In this document: positions 22,840 through 33,778 of the stretch, piece after piece
Position numbering within the stretch: the stretch's first letter is position 1
How the letters are laid out: every line of letters starts with the position of its first letter
Assembly: GCA_030765045.1 (NCBI GenBank)
Contig: CM060961.1
Coordinates: forward strand, 34,884,805-34,948,804
Length of the DNA stretch: 64,000 nt
Source of the DNA: Tenodera sinensis
Lineage: Eukaryota > Arthropoda > Insecta > Mantodea > Mantidae
Reading direction: 5' to 3'
Program-made: the position numbers and the translations under genes
Notes under the pieces: model-generated
Database searches by the model: none
Seen by the model: the letters and a program-made list of their open reading frames with translations, nothing else
What the model was told of the DNA's origin: nothing

Positions 22840-23168
22840 GGTGCGTGTGTGTGTTTATGTTTTTGTGTGTCAGTCTGTGGACAGCATAACTCAAAAGTCG
22901 GTTAAAGACCAAAACTGATATTTAACTTTAATGTCTTTCAAGGATGCAACACGAAGATTTTGAAGAAAATTACTCTACCCTAAACTACCCTTTACTGCAA
23001 ATATTTTTTTTGGAAATTTTAATTTTCTCGAAATTGGCTCTAACGATTTGGATTTAAATGCAATATGATTAAGATATTTTTGACAAATCAACTGCATATC
23101 TTGAATTTTCTAGCTATAGCCCATGAAGTCCTGTTTGCTCTGGATGACTATTGCATAATTGGTGAACC

Positions 23169-23232
<64 letters not shown>

Positions 23233-23460
23233 CCAAATTTTATTCTACAGAAAATTTATATCTTGCTAGACCACACAATTTATATCCTAATACATTTTTC
23301 CGTAGAGTGAACCATTTCGGAGATTTTCGTTGTTATTTGTATGAGTTTCGGAAAACTTAAATTTTCCTCAAATGGAACATTGTTATTCATTTTTCATGTG
23401 TTAGCCGTGCAAACAGAACGGAATTTCAAAGCTTTAAAATATTTAACTATCACGCGCGCA
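22840..23460 (-). repeat. Family A repeat, truncated copy
   Basis: Reverse-complement match to family A from its CA tract (tgtgtgtcagtctgtggac) to its left third (gcaaacagaacgg). Both ends are missing. A (GA)n expansion interrupts it at 23173-23230. Confidence 0.75.
23173..23230 (+). repeat. (GA)n microsatellite inside family A
   Basis: About 29 GA units sit at the place where other family A copies read gttagagatagacc, so the tract probably grew from that short GA seed. Confidence 0.9.
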
Positions 23461-23699
23461 CAAGGCGTTTCAAATTGCTTTAGAAAGAATGGACGTCGAG
23501 TTTGCTGACAATGACTAAACAAAAAAATGATCTAATGATAAACGATACGAAACAAAAGAATGGTAGGCTAGCTCCTGATTAAGTTGAAAATTACAAATGT
23601 GTGGTCAAATTTTCCTCTTGAATTGCACCAAGTTCCAGCAGTTCTTTATGTGATCGGATAAGGAATTCTAAAGGCGAACTATGATGAGCATATATAGCA
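23461..23699. other. Spacer between family A copies
   Basis: Short unassigned sequence. Confidence 0.3.
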
Positions 23700-23862
23700 A
23701 GAATAAATTACTTTCTCTGCTATGTATAGGAAGTAGGGGAAGTATTGTATTCCATCCAAAAATTCGATGTAAATATTTCACCGGAAATATGTTTCAAGGC
23801 CCCCTGACAGAAAAAGGTCCGTACGTGTGTTTGTGAACAGCATAGCTCAAAAACGAAATAAA
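23700..23862 (-). repeat. Family A repeat, right-end fragment
   Basis: Matches the right ~150 bases of family A in reverse (ggaagtattgtattccatcc to gaacagcatagctcaaaaac). It is fused directly to the start of the next + copy. Confidence 0.75.
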
Positions 23863-23864
23863 AT

Positions 23865-24590
23865 AAAAAAATCTGATGTGTTGCACTCACATGACTTCCT
23901 CCTCTCCTGTACTAACCATTCTTACAAACTTCTACTCCTATATCTTCTTGTCACTTCAGAAAACCATTTGTACAAATTATATTATTGTTTATTTTCTTGT
24001 AGGTGCAAGGAGAGTATGGCAATAAGTAGGCTTTGAGCGATAGTCAAATGTTTTAAAGCTTTTAAATTCCGTTCTCTCTGCATGATTAACATGTAAAAAA
24101 CTGAATAGCGATGTTCCATTTGACAGAACTATAAGTTCTCCAAAACAAATAACGAGGAATATGTCCGAAATGGTTCACTCTAAAAAAATTTATTTAGACA
24201 TAAATTGTGTGTTTTAGCAAGATCCACATTTTTTGTATTTTGGTCTATCTCTTACGGTTTACAAGTTAGGCAAAAGTCATCAAGAGTAAATACGACTTCA
24301 TAGCCTATAGCCAGAAAATTCAAGATGTACATTTCATTTATGGTAAAAATGTCTCAAATATATGGCATTTTAATCAAAATCGTTAGCCATTTTCAAGAAA
24401 ACCAAAATTTTCGAAAAGTGTGCCATGTAAAGGGTAGTTAGGGTGGCGCAATTTTCCTCAGAATCTTCGTGTCACATCCTTGAAAGACATTAAGCTTAAA
24501 TACCAACTTTGGTTTTTAACCGACTTTTCGTTTTTGAGTTATGTTGTCCACAGACCGTTAGACAGACAGACACCCAAACGGACGTTTTTA
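23865..24590 (+). repeat. Family A repeat, + arm of a head-to-head pair
   Basis: Starts aaaaaatctgatgtgttgca and runs to the CA-rich region (gacagacagacacccaaacg). The right ~100 bases are missing at the junction with the inverted neighbour. Confidence 0.8.
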
Positions 24591-24706
24591 CATTTACTGG
24601 CAAGTAGAGGAAGTACTGTATTCCACGCAAAAATGCTATGTCGTGATTTCACCGGAAACATACGTTTTGAGACCCCCTGAATAAAAAAAAGCATTTTTAA
24701 AAATGG

Positions 24707-24778
<72 letters not shown>

Positions 24779-25390
24779 TGTCTGTCTGTCTGTCTGTCAA
24801 CTAAAAACCAAAGTGGGTATTTGAATTTAATGTCTTAAGGATGCGACACGAAGATTTTGAAGAAAATATCCCCACCCTAAACTACCCTTTACATGGAACA
24901 TTTTTCGAAAATTTTGATTTTCGTGAAAATGGCTCAAACAGTTTTGATTATAATGACATGTTTAAGATGTCAAATGAAATGTATATTTTGAATTTTATGG
25001 CTATCGCCTATGTAGTCCTGCTTATTCTGCACACTTTTGAATAACTCGTAAATCGTAAGACACACAAAATCTTACTATACCAAAAATGTAGCTCTCGCTA
25101 AAACACACAATTTATGTCTAAATAATGTTTTTTAGAGTGAACCATTTCGGAGATATTCCTTGTTATTTGTGTCAGCTTTGGAAAACTGTTAAGCATTCAG
25201 AGAACGGTATCTCAAAACTTTAAAATATTTGACTATCGCTCAAAGCCTACTGTATTTTAATATTCACCTTTCACCTACCAGGAAATAAGCAAGAAGATAA
25301 TTTCTGTAAATGGTTACCTCAAGGAACACGAAGATAATAGGAATAAGAGTTTGTAAGAATGGTTAGTACAAGAGTAGAGAAAGTCAGAGA
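24591..25390 (-). repeat. Family A repeat, - arm of a head-to-head pair
   Basis: Starts ttactggcaagtagaggaag and ends agtagagaaagtcagagattttt. With the previous copy it forms an imperfect inverted repeat of about 700 bases per arm. The CA tract has expanded to the (GT)n at 24709-24777. Confidence 0.8.
24709..24777 (+). repeat. (GT)n microsatellite inside family A
   Basis: About 34 GT units followed by (CTGT)n at the position of the family A ACAGACAC tract. Confidence 0.95.
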
Positions 25391-25391
25391 T

Positions 25392-25515
25392 TTTTCTAAA
25401 TTTTCTTTTTTTTTTTACTCAGGGGCTTCAAAAGATATTTCCGGTGAAATCTCGACGTCGAATTTTGGGGTGGAATACAATACTTACTCTACTAAACGTT
25501 GTAGAGAAAGTAATA
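25392..25515 (+). repeat. Family A repeat, right-end fragment
   Basis: Contains tactcaggggcttcaaaag, a ttccggtgaaatctcgacg-type segment and a terminal gtagagaaagt, matching the last ~110 bases of family A. Confidence 0.7.
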
Positions 25516-26099
25516 AAGAATATCTTGAAAATGGTTCTTTCCAAAGTAAAAAGAAGCATGTCACAATTTGTGTGGTTTAACGAGATCCACGTGTCGGTCT
25601 GAAGTTATCTTAGCTTTTGACTGTCTCCTACTGTTTACCATTTATGCAAAACTCATGCAGAATGAAGAGGTATTTTGAGAACATCCCCATTAAATTGAAA
25701 TTCTGACTTGGGAACTACCATGAAATCCCCTGTTTGTGTGGGTCACTGGTATTGACTGCTTGTGAGTCTAACGCCACAGGCAGAGGCATCCGATTCCTAT
25801 TGTGGGACTGTCAGAGTGCAGGTGAAACTTGTGCCCATCTCTTGGCCTAAGAATAGAGCGTTGTTGGGAAGTGCTTTAATCCTTCCCCACATGCTTTGCT
25901 CGTAGTCTGTCCCTCGCGGTCTGGTTCCGTTATGCACAAGTTCTCTTATGGAGCCGTTTTCTGGGTATCATTTATCAAGCTCAAACTACCTCACACCACT
26001 GCTTGCAATTACGTGGTCCAACAATGGTACGGTTAGAACAAAGACGTCTATGAGCGCGGCAGAACGAAGCGTTTCCAGACTGTTCGAGAAAAAACTTCG
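25516..26099. other. Unassigned intron sequence
   Basis: Somewhat GC-richer than average from 25700 to 26000; it may belong to the LTR-like element that follows, but no motif supports this. Confidence 0.3.
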
Positions 26100-26510
26100 A
26101 CCACTGGCTTGTTTATGAAAATGTGAATTTCCATAAAAATCCGTGCTACGTCAGTTTGATATAGAAATGAATGCGGTGGCGAGAGAGAGAGATAGGAGTT
26201 CTTCGAAGTAATGTTGAACGAGACAGTTGTTAGTAGTTTTAGTGACTGTTAAATGAGTGTGTCGTCAATGCCAGCTATTTGCGGGATAAAAAGAGTAAAA
26301 TAGTGACAGTGAAATGTGTGTCAAGATTACGATCGGACAGAACAGCTCGGAGTTGCAAGGTCCCGACGAATTGTGGTTGTGTTTACGCTATTCAACTTTA
26401 ACGTGTTAACGATGTTTTGTGATTCTGTTTTAGAAGAAATAAAGTGACATTAAAAGTAACCGAACTGGTCATTTATCACATTACTGTCAGCAGTGAGATT
26501 TGTCAGAAGG
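26100..26510 (+). mobile_element. LTR-like segment with possible primer-binding site
   Basis: A TATA-like gggataaaaagag and a polyadenylation hexamer in gaaataaagtgac lie ~150 bases apart. The block is followed at about 26500 by tttgtcagaagg, reminiscent of the tRNA-Leu primer site of Mdg3-type Gypsy elements. Borders are not defined. Confidence 0.35.
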
Positions 26511-27000
26511 TCATTTGTCAGAGTATGATATCAATTTTTTTCTTAGTTGCATCACATTCAATATATTTTGAATCTTCTTGAGGTCCGGTTTAATCCCTTG
26601 TTCCGATGTTATGTTTCCGAGAACATTGACATCTCGGAGGACAAATTTTGATTTCTTTAATATTGTGACATTAATACGTGGAGTTTCCGTGAAGAAAGCA
26701 TCCCAAATTAGATGTTCCTTGAATGACGTCACGTTGCCAAAGAGGCAGTGAGTAACTCTCAAAGCTTTGTGAGGCTAATTGAGAAAGTTAATGTGTTTTG
26801 ATAAATCTTCTGTTAATTTGTTTTAAATGGAGCCATAATTGACTGTAAAATAAAGAAAAGAAAAGTGCTCGAAAGTGAATGAAATTACAATATGTACGGT
26901 CATTCCATAAATTATATTAATTTTAACAATGGTGTCCATGTGCTTCAGATGTTCGCCGTATAGGACAAAGTTATCTGTATATTGACAGAAGTATTCTCTT
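26511..27000 (-). pseudogene. Gypsy reverse transcriptase fragment
   Basis: Read on the - strand, QYTDNFVLYGEHLKHMD corresponds to the YXDD active-site region of Gypsy RT, with the catalytic YLDD changed to YTDN. Downstream, ITSEQGIKPDLKKIQNI matches the conserved G-x-S-x-x-G-I-x-P-D-P-x-K-I motif after the RT palm. A frame change separates the two. The altered active site and breaks make it inactive. Its strand is opposite to the adjoining LTR-like block, implying rearrangement or two elements. Confidence 0.65.
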
Positions 27001-27653
27001 ATACTAGTACCAAAAATCTGATGTGTAGCACTCACAAGACTTTCTCTGCTCTTGTACTAACCATTCTTACAAGCTCTTTTTCCCTTATCTTCTTCGTGTT
27101 AGTTGAGATAAACATTTCCAGAAATTACCTTACCTTCTTATAGGTACAAGGAGAATGTGGGAATACAGTAGACTTTGAGCGATAGTCAAATCTTTAAAGC
27201 TTTCAAATTCCATTCTCTTTGCACGGTGAACATATAACAAATGACCAACGATGTTCCATATTTTGACAGAAGTATTAGTTCTCCAAAACTCATACGAATA
27301 ACAAGGAATATCTCAGAAATGGTTCACTCTGTAAAAGAATTTATTCAGACATAAATTGTGTGTTCTGGCAAGATCTACATTTTTTGTATAGTACGATTTG
27401 GTTTATCTCTTACGGTTTACCAGTTATGCAAAACTAATCCAGAGTAAATAGGGCTTCATGAGCTATAGCCAAAAAATTCAACATATTTTTCGTTTGCCAT
27501 TAAAATATCTCAAACATATGGCATTTTAATCAAAATCGTTAGAGCCATTTTTATGAAAATCAAAATATTCTAAAAGTTTTCCAACTTTAGTTTTTAACCG
27601 ACTTTTCGTTTTTGAATTATGCTGTCCACAGACTGACAGACACATAGGCGCGC

Positions 27654-27673
27654 GCACACACACACACACGCAC

Positions 27674-27724
<51 letters not shown>
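27654..27724 (+). repeat. (CA)n microsatellite inside family A
   Basis: About 35 CA units with a few CG interruptions, at the family A ACAGACAC tract. Confidence 0.95.
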
Positions 27725-27726
<2 letters not shown>

Positions 27727-27775
27727 AACCTTATTCTAAAAATGCTGTTTTTGGATTCAGAGGGCCTCAAAAGGT

Positions 27776-27823
27776 GTTGTTGTTTTCTAGTGCCTTGCAT
27801 CTGGCAATGAAGCCATTAGCATA
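27776..27823 (-). mobile_element. 48-base truncated family E retroposon
   Basis: Flanked by perfect agggcctcaaaaggt at 27761-27775 and 27824-27838. On the - strand it ends in GAAAACAACAAC, a 3' tail like that of the related inserts at 43.5 and 44.3 kb (shared TTAATGACTTCATTGTCAGA-type core). It is a 5'-truncated end-only insertion. Confidence 0.75.
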
Positions 27824-27920
27824 AGGGCCTCAAAAGGTATATTCCGGTAAAATCTGGACGTCGAATTGTTGGGTGGAATACAATACTTCCTCTCCTTTAC
27901 TATACATAGTAGAGAAGTTA

Positions 27921-28629
27921 AAACTGGTGCCTGTGGTTTGTGGTAATGCAGCTCTTGGAATTTTGCAACCAAAAGGGGTCCTGCTAAAACCTACCTTGGA
28001 AAATGAAGCTGGTATGGTCTCTCGCATTTTCCGCTAGAGAGATCTCCTAGTGTGCGGAGACAATATCTCTCCTTTGTTCACTCTGGAGAGCAAGTCGAGT
28101 GCGATAACGTATGCTTATTACGTCAACTGGCATATAGCTATAGTGAATCGGGTTTAACCATCCAGCAAAGAGCACTGCAATAGATAGCAGAAGGATCCTC
28201 CTATTTTCTTTTCCAGCATATTATTAATTTCTCTGCTTCGAGTTGCAATGACAGCGGTAAGTTCCGAGCTTTGTGTGCAAAAGGAGTTAAACTCTGAACT
28301 GTCAAAGTATGGGTGTATATATTACATAGACCTGGATTTTCAGAAACCAGGTTTTCATTTTTACTGGGCAAACCGTTATCTTGGACCTTTTCTGCAAGCG
28401 AGCGATACTTTGTTAACCAAGAACATGTTCTATCCTTACCGATGGGACGATCTTCCCTATGTTTACATACAACGCATATATTTTGAGGCAAACTCCCTCC
28501 TACTTTGGGAAACTCGTCAGTTATATCGCTGGATTTAGTATAATATCTCATGTTTCTCTCGTCGCTATCGGTCATCAACTATCTTTCTTCCCTCTTTTTG
28601 GTATTTTTTATGTTTATTACGCTTTTTTA
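27921..28629. other. Unassigned sequence with overlapping open frames
   Basis: 28201-28578 (-, 125 codons) and 28248-28538 (+, 96 codons) overlap almost completely, so at most one can be real. Neither shows a domain I recognise. A good acceptor (ttttccag, 28215) and a good donor (gcg|gtaagt, ~28256) frame 40 bases, but the phase does not fit the host gene. Confidence 0.3.
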
Positions 28630-29234
28630 CGAGGGCAACTTGTAAAGTAAAGTCCCATATTCGATAGACATCAAACCCCATAGATAGTTGCAAAACTGTT
28701 ATATTATAGGGTCCTTTACATCGCTCCCTATTTTTGTACATAGTTCCTGTATTTGTGTAAACATTTGTAATAACGTTTTACAAGCTTCTGTTAGAAGTCC
28801 GCCGTCTGTGAGGATAATCAGTCGTTGCATAACCAGTGGTAAGTGGACATCGCCGACCTTCACGAATTTTTTCATCTACGGTATTCACCAAATCTTTTGT
28901 GATCATTGACGGATCGCGGTTCATTATGGACATTGTCTCATCCAGCCTTGGAAGCTCTCACCCACTTTGCTGTCACTTATCGCATTGGAACCATACACTT
29001 CAGTGATCTGTCGACAAATGACTGCTGTTGAAACGCTTCTTGCTGTGAAAAAACCGAGTTGCAGACCACATTTCATAGTTGATGGGCCCATCAGTTGTTT
29101 TAAGCGCTTTGAACCGGCACTGTGAACAGCACACCGCTACAGTATCAATGCAGATGGCACGCCGGAAGTCGATTCGCATGTGCGAAATTCGATGAGCTAC
29201 GGGGATTCGGACCTTACTTTCCGAATTACCTTCT
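28630..29234 (-). mobile_element. Deleted mariner element with TA target duplication
   Basis: A 605-bp element with inverted ends: cgagggcaacttgtaaagta on the left, and the reverse complement of ttactttccgaattacct on the right. TA flanks both ends (28628-28629 and 29235-29236). On the - strand VDEKIREGRR, from a mariner helix-turn-helix, is readable, followed by stops. Full mariners are about 1.3 kb, so more than half is lost, including the catalytic core. A homologous deleted copy lies at 43421-44144. Confidence 0.75.
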
Positions 29235-29624
29235 TAGTTTGTACCTACATTTATTATTTCCACAAGAGATTGTTGTGACGCAATTTGCTCTTATTCATGT
29301 AGATGCCTTAAATCTGTTTCGTAAACAGTGGTCATTACCACCTTCATATTTCTATTGCTGAAATTTTAAATAACAGGTGTTTGTACAGGATTCTGTATCT
29401 ATGAGGAAATCTATGTTTAAACGAGGTACCTAAGTATACTGCGTAAACAATTTGCTCTCCTATCTGTGTTGTAAACAAACTTTGTTTCTGTAATCATTGA
29501 TTTTGCCTTCCGGTGGCTAAGGTGCAACAAATATTTGTGATGGGCAGATTTTGCATTCTTATATAGCTGCAGCTAAAACTTTGATGCGGTTTTTAATGAT
29601 TATTAAAGGGAATTGCCTGTGCTA
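29235..29624. other. Unassigned intron sequence
   Basis: Nothing recognised. Confidence 0.4.
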
Positions 29625-30115
29625 TGAGACTCGTTTTTTATCTACAAGGTCGTGGTAACAGATGGAATGCATATATCTATGTTTCTTTATCACAATGTAT
29701 TTATTTATTAACACTTCGATATTTTACACTCTCAGCACCATATTAAATACTTAAAAACCTTTACACTTTTTGTTTTATTTGGTAGAATTTACGCTGGATA
29801 AAAGTTTGGTGAAAGTTCCATGTTCACATGCTACCAAAACACGTCTTATCACCTTGAACACATAGACGCTACTGAATCGTTTCTTGGCGTCGCTTTGACA
29901 CGACACACCGCCATTTTGTTTTCATCCGCCGTATTCATCCGCGCAAATAGTTTTTATTATGGAACACAACAGACTAGCTAGTAACAACAAAACATTGGCT
30001 ATCCTGAATATTAAAGATAAGTTCCTGATACACCCAAACAAGAACTAGAAATTTATACACTTTTAACAAACATTTATATGAACGATTTTCTATTGGGGTC
30101 TAATATTCTGTCTCA
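29625..30115 (+). repeat. Family B repeat, single copy
   Basis: Block B (tcgtggtaacagatggaatg onward, with caccttgaacacatagacgc) is followed by block A (aacgattttctattggggtc to ttctgtctcaac). The order and spacing define the unrearranged unit used to interpret 17.8-19.1 kb. Confidence 0.7.
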
Positions 30116-30654
30116 ACTTCTTTATAAATATTTTCGAAGCACACTGAAATATTTGCACCACTATCTTGCAAAGTATTGGAAATTTTTATTTACTTTAGGC
30201 CGTCTGCAGAAAAGTTATTCTCACCTTGCAGCGTTAACCTTAAATGCCAAAATTCTCAATTATTCCCAGACTCAAATTTTCATTCCTTTTATCATAAAGG
30301 TGTGTTGCCTCTCCTCTATAAGGCATAATTGGGGTTCCATTCCCTTGTTACACAGCTTTTACTAACGTAGTGTTGAGTTCCTCGGTCCAGGTTCCACTGA
30401 AAGTCCGTCTATTGAATTTGTGGTTGCCGGTCACCTCGAAACTGTGAGTGGAGGTTTCTCCTTCCTTCCTTCCTTCCTGAGGATGGCACTGTCTGTCCTG
30501 CTCAGGAAAACCGATGCTTGCTCCTCGGACACTGGATGATTAACTTCTGCTCCCTGCCCTAAATAAAAGTCTATCCCTGTGTTCTCTGCGGTTTCTCTTG
30601 TTGGTTGGTGATCCCTATTTGTCTGTTGAGGTCTGGGAGGGCAGTCGGTCTTGG
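30116..30654. other. Unassigned intron sequence
   Basis: A short pure CCTT run (cttccttccttcctt) near 30463. No gene. Confidence 0.35.
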
Positions 30655-30845
30655 TGGCACAGTGGGTTAGACACTGTCCTACTGATCCTAAGGTCGCGGG
30701 TTCAAATCCAGCCCAGAACGACAGCTCCATGTCAGTAGATTTACTGGTATGTAAAAGAACTCCTGCGGGAGGAAAATCCGACACACCGATGACGCTGATG
30801 TGATCCTGGCAATTGACAGCGTCGTTAAACAATAATACATATTTC
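30655..30845 (+). repeat. Talua-like tRNA-derived SINE
   Basis: The A box lies in ggtggcacagtgggttagac and the B box in gcgggttcaaatccagcc. The body reads aactcctgcgggaggaaaat and ends with agcgtcgttaaacaataata. The same layout and the CGTCGTTAAA end are features of Talua-type SINEs reported from termites, recalled from memory. Target duplications were not resolved. Confidence 0.7.
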
Positions 30846-31387
30846 ATTTGTGGAAGGACAATTCTCAAGGGAAGTTTGTATTCCATAAATCGGGTGTAGA
30901 GCTGACTCAAGCTACTCGGATGAAATTTGTAAAGTGAAGGGTACCAAGAACTGATTTTGCTTTTGCCATACTTAACTTATGAGATTATTTCAATTTCAGT
31001 TTTTGCTGCCAAAATTAGCCCAATTTAAATGAAATTTGGGGTGTTTAGAGAACACATATTCCTACATTTAATAAGTGCATAATATTTAGGTTACATTTAA
31101 AATATTTTGTGCAAAGGTGGCATTAAGTGTAACCAGTTTCTCTAACAAAACATTTCCTGCCTCACACTTCTTGTGCGGTTTTCTCCATAAATTTTGACCA
31201 TACAGCCATATTATTTGGCTGTGGTAGTTAATGGGTCAGTATCTTTAATAGACTGAGAAAAGTGCACAAGAAGTGTTAAAAATTGAAGTTACTGAAAATT
31301 GAGGTTAAAGTGTAGAAAATGGGGACGTGTCCATGCGCCGCCATATATAAATGACCAAATTAAAGGGCTTACTATCCTGTAATATCC

Positions 31388-31388
<1 letters not shown>
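30846..31388. other. Unassigned intron sequence
   Basis: Nothing recognised. Confidence 0.4.
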
Positions 31389-31449
<61 letters not shown>

Positions 31450-31452
31450 CAC
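31389..31452 (+). repeat. (GT)n/(GC)n microsatellite
   Basis: About 27 GT units running into gcgcgcgcacgcgc. The flanks are not family A. Confidence 0.95.
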
Positions 31453-31895
31453 GCGCTAAGCATTTGCACTACTTTTTTGAATGAAAAAAAAAGAAGATAT
31501 TTTCGCTGAAATTCACATCCCAATGTCCTGAAGCGATCCGTAATAATCTGAATCAATTCCTGCGGTGAGATGTCGAGGAGTATAAGTGGGCTTTGATTGA
31601 CTATTTTGAGGAAGATAAACCATTGAAGGGGCAATATTTACGAGTAAAATCTTCTGTGGATGGCAGTTTGCCGATATATCCCCCCAGCGTAGTTATGTGC
31701 GGGAAAAGCTGTAATATGAGTAACTATCGAGCAGAATCCTGGCCCGTTCTGAGGACCTTCCACTGAGTTGCCTCTTCATTATCGACATTCTTAATGCCTC
31801 CGAAATCTGATTAGGGTAGAAATACTTGTATACCAGTCATCTTTGTGACAGGACAAATCGACGTCGTAAGAATATTTATATCACACTGATACTAA

Positions 31896-32074
31896 TCTCA
31901 CGCCACGCTAATAATGACCATATTAATAATAATGATAACAACAAGAATAACAATAACAAGAAGAGCGAGGACGAGCCGGAGAACGAGAACGATGACGACG
32001 AGGACACCGGTGTCCTGTGTTGCACCTTGGAGTTCGGCAACTTGTTTAACGACGAAGGGCGAGGCCGGCTGTAG
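31896..32074 (+). other. Exon-like acidic open frame after an AAY triplet run
   Basis: An AAT/AAC-rich run passes into a GC-ending open frame encoding KKSEDEPENENDDDEDTG and then VLCCTLEFGNLFNDEGRGRL before TAG. Third positions are almost all G or C, against an AT-rich background, which is coding-like. An acceptor (tttgtgacag) lies at 31844-31853. No donor or homology was identified, and the triplet structure could also be simple-sequence DNA. Confidence 0.25.
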
Positions 32075-32655
32075 TGGTCCACCTGGTATAACAGACATAA
32101 AGTATATTTTAAGGCATGTTTTCAGAACATTTTTGCATAAAGTGTATTTTAAGTGCATTGGCATATTTTCAAGCTATTTAGACCATATTTGCATAATTGG
32201 TAGTTATGCTTTCTACGGTCTCTTATAGTAAAAGTTCTTAAAAGTTTCATTTTGGTTCTCTATTCCATCTGGGCGGCTCCTCATTTTAAATACAGATGTA
32301 TCAAGAGTGTTTATACTCTCGATTTTTTACTAACTCAGGACATTTTCTCCTCCGTAGCATCGTACAATTGAGTTTGTGCACTTATGAAAGTTTCTTTATT
32401 CTCCTGAATTACCCCCAGGATCCTTTGCTCAATTCGTTTATTAGATTTCTGACAGATTTGCTTTCTGCGCTCTGTTCCACAAACCACGTTTGTTCCTGTC
32501 CTGTTGCGACTCGTAGTAATAGTTCGCCAATTTCCTGTTTCTGGGTAGAACGTCTTTTATCAAGTTTTCCCCTTACATTTGTTCTCAAATGTTATTACCA
32601 ATTCTCTATGTTGAATGCTGAGAATATTGTTTCCTTCTTTAGAGAGTAATTTAGT
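32075..32655. other. Unassigned intron sequence
   Basis: A 117-codon open frame at 32296-32649 has no recognisable motif and is probably chance. Confidence 0.35.
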
Positions 32656-32763
32656 TTATTACTTTCTCTACTACAGTATTCGACCCAAAAAATCGATGTC
32701 GAAAATTCATCGGAAATATGTTTTGAGGCCACCTGAATAAAATAAAATGATTTTTAGCAAGGC

Positions 32764-32822
<59 letters not shown>

Positions 32823-33505
32823 TGTCTGTGTGTCTGTCTTTCAACATAATAACTCAAATATAAAATTTGGATTTTAACAGACTTTTCATTTATAAGCTGA
32901 ATACCTTTCAAGGATTGAACACGATGATTTTGAAGAAAATTCCTCTACCCTAACTACTTTTTAAATCCAAAATGTTTCGAAAATTGTTTTCTCAAAAATG
33001 GCTCTAAAGACTTATATGTTTAAAATATTTTTATGACGAATGAAATATATATTTTGAATTTTATGGCTATAATCTATTTAGTTCTGTTTACTCTCGATAA
33101 CTTTTGCATAACTGGTAAACCGTAATAGACGAAATCTCGCTATACAGAAATGTAGCACAAAGGTTATGTCCAAATGCATTTTTTGTGTGCAATGAACCGT
33201 GGCGGAGATATTGCTTGTTATTTGTGTGATTTTTGTACTACTTAAACTTTTCTCAAATGGAAGGCTGTTATTTAATTTTTCTAGTGTTGACCACGCAAAG
33301 AGAACAGAATTACGAACCCATCATATAACAACCAGCTCGTACAAATCTTACTGTATTCCCATAAGCCCCATACGCCTACTAGAAAATTAACAATAATACA
33401 ATTTATGCAATTGTTTATCTCAACTATCATGAGGACGATAGAGGTATGCGAGTTTGTAAGATTACCTAGTAGAAGAGTAGAGAAAGTAATAAAAGTGCAA
33501 TATCA
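32656..33505 (-). repeat. Family A repeat, near full-length copy
   Basis: Starts actttctctact (right terminus in reverse) and ends agtagagaaagtaataaaag then atcagattttt. Both subterminal 12-mers are intact. The CA seed is expanded at 32766-32816. Confidence 0.8.
32766..32816 (+). repeat. (GT)n microsatellite inside family A
   Basis: About 24 GT units at the family A CA tract. Confidence 0.95.
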
Positions 33506-33659
33506 GATTTTTCCGTAATCTTTTGTGTTTTGCATTTCTCTGCTTACTGGTCCTTCAGAGATTCGTTATTTTATTTTATAAGTCTCTACACTTTTGTTCT
33601 AATAAATAGATAAATGTTTCAAACGTAAGGTCATCTGGATGTGAAAGATGGATGGGAGT

Positions 33660-33701
33660 CTTTTTGAGTTATGCTGTCCACAATCTGACACACAGACACA
33701 A

Positions 33702-33778
<77 letters not shown>

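Larger units (their letters stand above)
27008..27920 (+). repeat. Family A repeat with an internal retroposon insertion
   Basis: Starts ccaaaaatctgatgtg and ends gtagagaagtt. The CA seed has expanded to 27654-27724. A 48-base insertion (27776-27823) near the right end is bordered by a 15-base direct repeat. Confidence 0.8.

Noticed and set aside
28216..28256. A 40-base exon with good acceptor and donor
   Set aside because: Its phase would put the exon at 34016 into a frame with a TGA stop; probably chance splice-like sequence.
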